DNA from: Vitrella brassicaformis
Lineage: Eukaryota; Sar; Vitrellaceae
NCBI GenBank assembly: GCA_001179505.1
Contig: CDMY01000481.1
Location: 20,955 to 46,431 of the forward strand
Length of the DNA: 25,477 nt
Direction of reading: 5' to 3'
Position 1 is the first letter of the stretch; each line of letters begins with the position of its first letter. The position numbers were made by a program, and so were the translations under genes. Below the pieces are notes generated by a model that saw nothing but the letters and a program-made list of their open reading frames with translations, had not been told where the DNA came from and searched no databases. Shown piece by piece: positions 19,861-25,477 of this stretch.

Positions 19861-21906
19861 TAGATTGACCAATCGCATCCATGCATTCGCTTGTCCACAC
19901 ATCGTCCCCATGAATCTATCCACATATGCCTATGCACAAACTCTCATTCGATGAGAACACCCCAGCCCCATCCATCGCCCCAACACCACGCCATGACTGC
20001 CTCCCGCCTCTCAAACACAGGCTAGCAGCCCACACCAATGCAACAGACAGACGAGCACGCAGCCACCCATGCACCCGCCCACACCTCCTATCCGACCACC
20101 CCTGCCTCGTCAACAGCTGCTCAGTCAAGCGCGTGAACAAGTGCTCAGCCTCCCTCCCCCACACCCCATCGACGGTGCCGACCAGAGGGGTGAAGGTCAT
20201 GGACAGATCCTCGCAAACGCGCACGTGCTTGTTCTTCTTTCTGCACTCGTGCGTCGCCAGGATGGATTGTATGGGGCGGGTACCGTATGAGGGAGCATCA
20301 GCGTCGGTGACGCATACGTCGAACGATACATCTCTCTGGCGGTCCCACACATCACGGATCACCAGGTCCGTCCTGGCCTCCTCCCTCCCCTGCCCATCCC
20401 CCTCCTTCAACACCACCTCCTTGTAGACGCTGTCTGCCCCAAAGGCCATCCTGCTGACGTCGCCAATCACATCCCGCAGCTCGTTGTATCGCTGTATCAC
20501 CAGCCCGCCCTTCGCGCAGTCCAGGGCATGGGTGAGGGTAAAGGTGCAACCGCACCCTGGGCAGCTGGAGGGGAGGTTGGGTGGGCGGTAGCCGTAGCGA
20601 ACAGCCAGGCCGTCCCGGAAGGTATCGCCGCTGAGGTCGGTCTGATCGCTGCACGATGGCATGGCGGTAAGCCACGCATGCGTCTTGGCCTCCTGCGCCC
20701 GCCGAGCCGCTCGCTGGCATCCTGGAGGAAGGCGGGAGACGCCGTCGGTGAAGCGCTCCTTGGCCTGTGCGTCCGCCCGCCTCTTCCCCTCGTGAATCGC
20801 CGTGTGCATATGAAGGCGGTGGATGGACGGGTCGAAGGGCTGTTCTGGGGGGTTGCCGTACTAAATGGCGGCGACGAGCACGTTGGTGCCCTGGATGGAC
20901 GTCTCGTACGCCTCAGCGACCAGCTCGGTCGGATCGCGCACCCCCGTGCCACCATGCCGCGCCGGCAGCAGCATGATCGTGGCCTCGGTCTTGTCGATGG
21001 TCTTGCCACAGAGGCCGGGCAGGTACGTCGTGGCGAGTAGGTGGTGAAGGGGCTTGAAGATCTGCTTCTCCTCGGAGATGACGCGCATGACGAAGTCCCA
21101 CTCGGCCTGCAGCGACTTGGTCATGATGGCGTGGGCCTGCTGCGGGCGCTTGGTCGCGGTACGTGCGACGTCCTTGATGCACTCCTCCCACCGCTCCACC
21201 TTCTGCTGCACATACGCGTGGCGGCCCTCCCTTGTGTCGATGTAGCCGCCCAGGTATCCGCTGCCTGTCGTGATGGTCAGCCCCTCCACCCCCTCAAACA
21301 CCTCTCGCGCCCTCTCCTCTAACCCCTCCCGCACCACCAAGATGGTCTTGTCCGCGGTGGGAAAGTAGCCGTACGGCGGCCCCCTCTCACCGAGCTTGTC
21401 CCACCACTCCCGCGCCCGCTCGAAGGAGCTGCACTTGGACGAGTCGTCTGCGAACCACAGCTGTGGCCCCTGCTCTGCTGGCTCCTTGAGACTGCGGATG
21501 AGTGGCAGGGTGCCGGCGGCGTACATCGGCATGGCCATCGGGTCGCCCTGCGTGGTCCCCTCCTGACTCCACAGCGGCTCCTTCTCGCCCCTCAGGTAGA
21601 GCGCAGCGTGGCCCTGGTAGGTGTTGAACAGGAACCGGGACGCACGTGGCCACAAGTGCCGGGCATTCCAGAGCGCTGCAGGACGACTGAGGTTGTTGAA
21701 GGCGTTCTTCGCGTCCACCCCCAGCACACACTCCGCCTCCCCCTCACCACAATCAAACAGGCCGCTCACGGCATGAATCGCCGCCTCTATGCCCCCCTTC
21801 AGGCCCGCACACAGCTGGTCCTCGCCGCACTCTCTCTCCAAGTCGAATGCGGTCTCCATGCTCATCGCCTTGCCCATGATGCGCATGAGGACCTCATGCA
21901 AACCAT
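19861..21906 (-). mobile_element. Non-LTR retrotransposon, RT plus restriction-like endonuclease
   Basis: On the minus strand: a reverse transcriptase core, then a CCHC zinc knuckle and a restriction-like endonuclease, then a short 3' UTR ending at the same motif as the truncated copy at 4500-5051. RT followed by a C-terminal restriction-like endonuclease is the plan of R2/CRE-type and related retroelements. The 5' end is truncated: the RT begins just before motif 2a, and no N-terminal DNA-binding fingers are present. It is inserted in an exon of the plus-strand orphan gene. No clear target-site duplication was seen. Confidence 0.88.
19916..20809 (-). CDS. CCHC and restriction-like endonuclease domain of the retroelement
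   Basis: It is in the same frame as the RT, 51 nt after its stop. It has a Cys-x2-Cys-x7-His-x4-Cys knuckle (CPGCGCTFTLTHALDC), a conserved GGLVIQRYNELRDVIGDV block, and a PD-(D/E)xK-like nuclease core (RTDLVIRDV and FDVCVTDADAPSYG). It ends with REAEHLFTRLTEQLL. In known elements this nuclease nicks the target DNA to prime reverse transcription. The copy at 4500 stops with TAG just after this block; here the triplet is TGG, so the frame runs on about 60 residues into the 3' UTR. Confidence 0.82.
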   Translation of the reverse strand: MHTAIHEGKRRADAQAKERFTDGVSRLPPGCQRAARRAQEAKTHAWLTAMPSCSDQTDLSGDTFRDGLAVRYGYRPPNLPSSCPGCGCTFTLTHALDCAKGGLVIQRYNELRDVIGDVSRMAFGADSVYKEVVLKEGDGQGREEARTDLVIRDVWDRQRDVSFDVCVTDADAPSYGTRPIQSILATHECRKKNKHVRVCEDLSMTFTPLVGTVDGVWGREAEHLFTRLTEQLLTRQGWSDRRCGRVHGWLRARLSVALVWAASLCLRGGRQSWRGVGAMDGAGVFSSNESLCIGICG

Positions 21907-21910
21907 ACAT
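20861..21910 (-). CDS. Reverse transcriptase domain of the retroelement
   Basis: A 349-residue frame. It contains motif A (VLGVDAKNAFNNLSR), motif B (EGTTQGDPMAMPMYAAG) and the catalytic motif C (LWFADDSS, with FADD in place of the common YADD), then the thumb region (TTGSGYLGGYI). The catalytic Asp residues are all present. Palm motifs are complete but the fingers are missing at the N-terminus, so the enzyme is not full length. The frame ends at TAG 20863-20861, yet the same frame continues (YGNPPEQPFDPSIHRLHM) into the endonuclease part, so this is a premature stop and not a natural end. Confidence 0.88.
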   Translation of the reverse strand: MYGLHEVLMRIMGKAMSMETAFDLERECGEDQLCAGLKGGIEAAIHAVSGLFDCGEGEAECVLGVDAKNAFNNLSRPAALWNARHLWPRASRFLFNTYQGHAALYLRGEKEPLWSQEGTTQGDPMAMPMYAAGTLPLIRSLKEPAEQGPQLWFADDSSKCSSFERAREWWDKLGERGPPYGYFPTADKTILVVREGLEERAREVFEGVEGLTITTGSGYLGGYIDTREGRHAYVQQKVERWEECIKDVARTATKRPQQAHAIMTKSLQAEWDFVMRVISEEKQIFKPLHHLLATTYLPGLCGKTIDKTEATIMLLPARHGGTGVRDPTELVAEAYETSIQGTNVLVAAI

Positions 21911-22677
21911 ACGACCGCCCTTGGAAGAATGAGGATATTCGAGGCGACTCTTGTCCCAAATGTCCGAGCTCTAGTAGAACCAACACGACATCAAACTTTA
22001 CCGGATCCATACCAGCCTATGCTCCGTATTCATACAAAGAAAACAAATACCCTATCCCGTGGAAGCACCGGTATGTGATTTGAGTCGAGGCATGTATTGA
22101 TCATTGTGTTATCGGTCTGTCAGCACGTATACTTGGGATGCTTATGAGCCTAGCAACTGGCCGCTTTCTGGGTTTCACCTTGATGAGGCCCTCGAAAAGC
22201 GGTACTCCCTGTGAGCACACTTTTACAAAATATCTACCAGGAAAGGAATGGAACGGCGAAAAATACGTCAGACAAGAAGGCCCGAAATACAAAAACATCA
22301 AAATATGGGTCGCCGGAGCCCCTGGCGGGGTTGGTTCAGGTCTATTACTGGGCCCCTACCATGACAAGGGCAAGGTATAGCGAGCACCAGCCTTGTGTCT
22401 CCATAGTTTATACAAGGCCATTTGCATGACACACACTTTCAATTCTGTTGTATGGCTGCAGACGGGGTGGAATGTGTTTGACGATGACATTGCTTTTTGG
22501 TTGACAACGTGGAAATCAGTTGATGGGCTTTCTCGAAGGACAAAAGAAAGGGAGGAAGATATTCTCCCACACAGAATCGCTTTGCTGGCTCTCAACGTTT
22601 GCATGTTTCTTGATTACATGTTCTTTTTCGCTATTCCAAGTATAGCAGCAGGCGAGGAGTACTGGGATTGCTGCTGA

Positions 22678-23180
22678 AGGGTGACTGGTTTAAGTCCTTG
22701 TTTACATTCATGAATCAACGATGAAAGGACAGCTCTTCGCTATGGACTAAGACATCGAGGCCTACGGCCAGCTGCACATGCAGCCAATAATATCTGCTCG
22801 GTCACTCATGCTTCGATCACTAATTCTTCAACAAGCTACCATGACCTGAGCTGGCATTGCATCGATGAAAGGGACAAGGACCAGAAGTCGTCTATTTTGC
22901 AACTCAGAAGATTGGTCGGTTATGGCACGCCATACACACTGACTGCAGGGTGCGTCGATCAGCCAATCCTTACTTCCGTGGCTGCATGAATGCATCCTGC
23001 CCTGTCTCTCTCCCTGTTGCCACTGTGTGCCTCTGTGGCTTATTTTGTGGCAATGAATGCATGTAATGCTGTCTGTGAGAGTTGGCTGCGTGTCATGCTG
23101 TCGTCTGTGAGACTCACTCGTTCGAAAAAAACTCGGAAGAGAATTGTGTCGCAGGCACATCGCAGTCATCCATTCATGCA
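22678..23180. other. No gene confidently seen
   Basis: Between the orphan gene's stop and the minisatellite. The minus-strand ankyrin gene should have its 3' exons here if it continues beyond the array; a frame at 22828-22950 is open, but I cannot connect it in phase. Confidence 0.4.
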
Positions 23181-23770
23181 TAGTGAATGTCTGTGTGCGC
23201 ACACCTGCGCATGCACGTTTGGACTTGGAGTGTGTCTATATAATGAATGTCTGTGTGCGCATCCTTGCGCATGCACGTGTCGACTTGGAGTGTGCATATG
23301 ATGAAGTCTCTGTATGTATATAATGAATGTCTGTATGCGCACACCTGCGCATGCACGGGTCGACTTAAAGTGTGGATGTGTAAGGAACGCCTCTGTGCGC
23401 ACCCCTGCGCATGCACATGCACGTGTCGACTTGGAAAGTGTGTTATGTAATAAATGTCTTTGTGCGCACACCTGCACATGCATGCGTGGACTTAAAGTGT
23501 GTGTATGTAGTGAATGTCTGTGTGCGCACTCCTGCGCATGCACGTCTGGACTTGAAGTGTGTACGTATGAGGAATGTCTGTGTGCGCATACCTGCGCATG
23601 CACGTGTGGACTTGGAGTGTGTGTATATGATGCATGTTTGTGTGCGCACACCTGCGGATGCACGTGTCGACTTGGAGTGTGTGTACATAGTGAATGTCTC
23701 TGTATGTATATGATGAATGTCGGTGTGCGCATACCTGCGCATGCACATTTGGACTAAAAGTCTGTATGTA
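23181..23770 (+). repeat. 60-bp minisatellite array, orientation A
   Basis: About ten units with a 60-bp period; two spacings are longer (80 and 68). The core is TGTGTGCGCACACCTGCGCA, followed by TGCACGTGTCGACTTGGAGT and a TATATAATGAA-like spacer. The core contains overlapping palindromes (TGTGCGCACA, TGCGCA, GCATGC). The period is a multiple of three and stops are rare, so long open frames appear on both strands. The array lies downstream of exon h of the ankyrin gene, probably in an intron. Confidence 0.92.
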
Positions 23771-23799
23771 TGTGGACTGTCTATGTTGAGCTGACTGTC

Positions 23800-25015
23800 A
23801 TTTGCGTCGTACTCGAGCAGCTTTTCGAAGGCCTCAACACGCCCCCACTGATTGACGCAAGCAGAGGACAAGGCGTGTGGTGATATACTCAGACATACGT
23901 ACCTGTGCAGCGACATGGATGGCCGCGTATCCAACCTGCAAGAGGCAGGGCAGTGCATGTCTGCGTATTGAATGCCGCCCTTTCCTACCGTCCCTGTTTG
24001 TTCAAGAAGCGCGTTGCCCCGCATTTGATACATAAAGTGGATCACATTGGTGTGACCATACATGGCAGCCTGAGTAAATGAGAAATGGCAGCTCGAGTGA
24101 ATTAGACAATGCAAGCGGCCTTGACGAAGCGGCCTCCACTACCTCGATGAAAGGCGTATTGCGCCACTGAGTTTAATAACACACATCACACTGGCCATGG
24201 AAGACAGACCTAATGTTCTTTTCATTCGTACGCTGCTGAACTCCTCGCGTTCGTCGAGCATGGAAGGCCCATGAACCTCCAGCAATTTGGAAACCGCGTA
24301 CAGATCTCCTTTCTTCACGGCCGCAAAGATGCCTTTCTGCAACGGAAAGGACAGCAAGTACGTTATGGCTCAGCTGTTATCGAATCGCCAATACCGATTC
24401 AATCTCAAGAGTGGCTTGGCGGGCCAATGGGGAAGCAGTTGGTGATGAAGGGCCGTCTGCAATGCCACGGGTCAGACGCTCGAGTGCAGCCTGACGGCGG
24501 CCACCCACAGGCGACGAGCTTGACCGGCGGCGGAGACCCAGAAAACTCAAGAAAGCTGCGGCCACAGATCCCGATGAGCGACGAGATTCAGACGGAGAAC
24601 TCGGGTCGTGCTCTTCCATCGCTTCCAGAGCCTTCTCGTCCTCGTTCTCTCTGGCGACATCCAAAGGCGTCTTGCCCTAGATTGCCAGAGGCAAGTGAGC
24701 GTACTGATGGGCAGAGAGGTGATACCTGATTGTTCTTGATTTTCCACAGAGACGGCTCCCATTCGAGCAACTGATTGACCACTTCCAGGTAATCTTCTTT
24801 CGTCTCCAGGAGGGCGGCGTGCAGTGCCGTGTTCCCCTTCTGCACATAAATGGCAAAGAGACATGGATCACATCCTTGACCAAATGTTCATCTGCCTTGT
24901 TTTGTACCTCCGATTGTTTCTTCAAATCCTCTTTGCCACCCTTTCTTGCATGAATGGCTTTTACGACCTCTATATGGCCGAACTGGGCAGCCCCCCAGAA
25001 TGGAGAAACGCCAGT
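23800..25015 (-). CDS. Ankyrin-repeat protein, internal part
   Basis: Exons on the minus strand: 25015-24908, 24839-24726, 24676-24395, 24336-24232, 24166-24143, 24069-23989, 23935-23903 and 23847 to about 23800. All joined introns are phase 0. Ankyrin repeats are evident: TGVSPFWGAAQFGHIEVVKA, GNTALHAALLETKEDYLEVV, GKTPLDVARENEDEKALEAM, NTPFIEAAMYGHTNVIHFM and VGYAAIHVAAQ continuing WGRVEAFEKLLEYDAND. A Ser/Arg-rich, likely disordered linker (24400-24600) separates two ankyrin groups. Ankyrin repeats mediate protein binding; the partner is unknown. No signal peptide or TM helix is in view. Both gene ends are missing: the 5' end lies beyond the array at 25027 and the window edge, and the 3' end lies beyond the array at 23181. 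An apparent stop at 24379-24377 lies in the spliced-out intron 24394-24337. Confidence 0.82.
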
Positions 25016-25026
25016 CTGTCACACAT

Positions 25027-25477
25027 AGACGCATACACACACTCCATACACACACTCCAAGTTCAAACGTACATGCGCAGGTGTGCGCACAGAGACATTC
25101 ATCATATACACACACTCCAAGTCCAAACGTGTATGCGCAGGTGTGCGCACAGAGACATTCATCACATACACACACTCCAAGTCGACACGTGTATGCACAG
25201 GTGTGCGCACAGCATGCGCAGGTGTGCGCACGGAGACATGCATCACATACACACACTCCAAGTCGACACGTGTATGCGCAGGTGTGCGCACACAGACATT
25301 AATTATATATACACACTCCAAGTCGACACGTGCATGCACCGGGATGCGCACACATACGTTCATCATATATACACACTCCAAGTCCAAACGTGCATGCGCA
25401 GGGGTGCGCACACATACATTTCTCATATACACACACTCCATACACACACTCCAAGTCGACACGCACGCTTCAAGTCG
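25027..25477 (-). repeat. 60-bp minisatellite array, inverted relative to 23181-23770
   Basis: About seven units with 60-bp period, reverse complement of the other array: ACACACTCCAAGTCGACACG, then a GCGCAGGTGTGCGCACA-type core and a CATTCATCATATA-like spacer. It runs to the window edge, so its true length is unknown. It lies directly upstream of ankyrin exon 25015-24908, in intron sequence of that gene. Confidence 0.92.

Larger units (their letters stand above)
19635..22677 (+). pseudogene. Orphan gene split by a retroelement
   Basis: Left part: exon about 19635-19724 (AIGKKFDKIEHPEERPQFSI), intron 19725-19796, and exon from 19797 (HFKKSCACPFNADHTISFKK), which is broken near 19861. Right part: coding resumes at 21907 (TYDRPWKNEDIRGDSCPKCP), runs to 22070 (donor GTATGT), and continues in phase 2 at 22124 (TYTWDAYEPSNWPLSGFHLD). 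It then needs one frame change near 22200, runs to 22374, and ends with exon 22462-22677 (TGA). The intron 22375-22461 is in phase 0. The C-terminus carries a hydrophobic helix (IALLALNVCMFLDYMFFFAI), probably membrane-associated. CxC and CxxC pairs are present. No family is recognised and the start was not found. The 2-kb element between the halves would prevent a normal product unless removed, and splicing it out as an intron is not supported by any clear donor and acceptor. Confidence 0.6.

Noticed and set aside
22138-22200. Start of the orphan gene's right part at ATG 22138
   Set aside because: The alternative frame from acceptor 22123 joins the upstream exon in phase 2 and is more protein-like; a frame change near 22200 is then required and is reported.
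23166-24114. Long open frames on both strands through the minisatellite
   Set aside because: The 60-bp period is a multiple of three and the unit lacks stops in several frames, so open frames arise automatically. The translated repeats have no protein-like pattern, and the arrays lie next to phase-matched ankyrin exons.
24377-24379. Gene end at TAA after the Ser-rich linker of the ankyrin protein
   Set aside because: A phase-0 donor at 24394 and an acceptor at 24337 remove it and continue directly into more ankyrin repeats.
25027-25477. CRISPR-like appearance of regularly spaced repeats
   Set aside because: The units are contiguous with no unique spacers, the genome is eukaryotic, and no cas-like genes are nearby.

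Overview
This is a eukaryotic nuclear window from an intron-rich unicellular organism. The genes are split into many short exons (24-400 nt) by short GT-AG introns, typically 48-110 nt, whose 3' splice sites often follow TG-rich tracts instead of ordinary pyrimidine tracts. The GC content, the CA/TG microsatellites, and the protist-style multi-TM proteins carrying leucine-rich repeats (LRRs) suggest an alveolate (chromerid-like) or another alga or protist. The species cannot be fixed from sequence alone. No prokaryotic operon structure, rRNA, tRNA or CRISPR array was found.

Layout. 1-1345 (+): 3' part of an unrecognised gene. 1552-5593 (-): a gene of about 19 mini-exons for an unrecognised low-complexity, probably coiled-coil protein; one intron holds an antisense fragment of a non-LTR retrotransposon (4500-5051). 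5594-6096 (+): transposase remnant. 6226-6722: microsatellites, then a 21-bp tandem repeat. 7008-12837 (+): a large secreted/membrane protein with a signal peptide, LRRs, Cys-rich modules and a multi-pass C-terminal domain. Almost all of its 20 exons join in phase, but it carries two in-frame stops and two frame changes. 13992-14890 (+): four exons that may be its cytoplasmic tail. 15676-16938 (-): a complete seven-exon histidine phosphatase. 17623-18454 (+): a low-complexity secreted protein. 18803-19033 (-): a possible small secreted protein.

Right end. 19635-22677 (+) is an orphan gene with one exon split by a 2-kb non-LTR retroelement (19861-21906, minus strand) that encodes a reverse transcriptase and a restriction-like endonuclease. 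About 23800 to beyond 25015 (-) is an ankyrin-repeat gene. Two 60-bp-period minisatellite arrays lie on either side of its exons h-a in opposite orientation, so its primary transcript could fold into a very long hairpin.

Recurring themes are retroelement insertion into host genes, repeat expansion inside introns, and single-base frame changes in otherwise well-preserved genes (decay or assembly error). No metabolic operon or defence locus was seen. The exon models were built by hand from splice sites, codon phase and protein character, and most junctions agree in phase.
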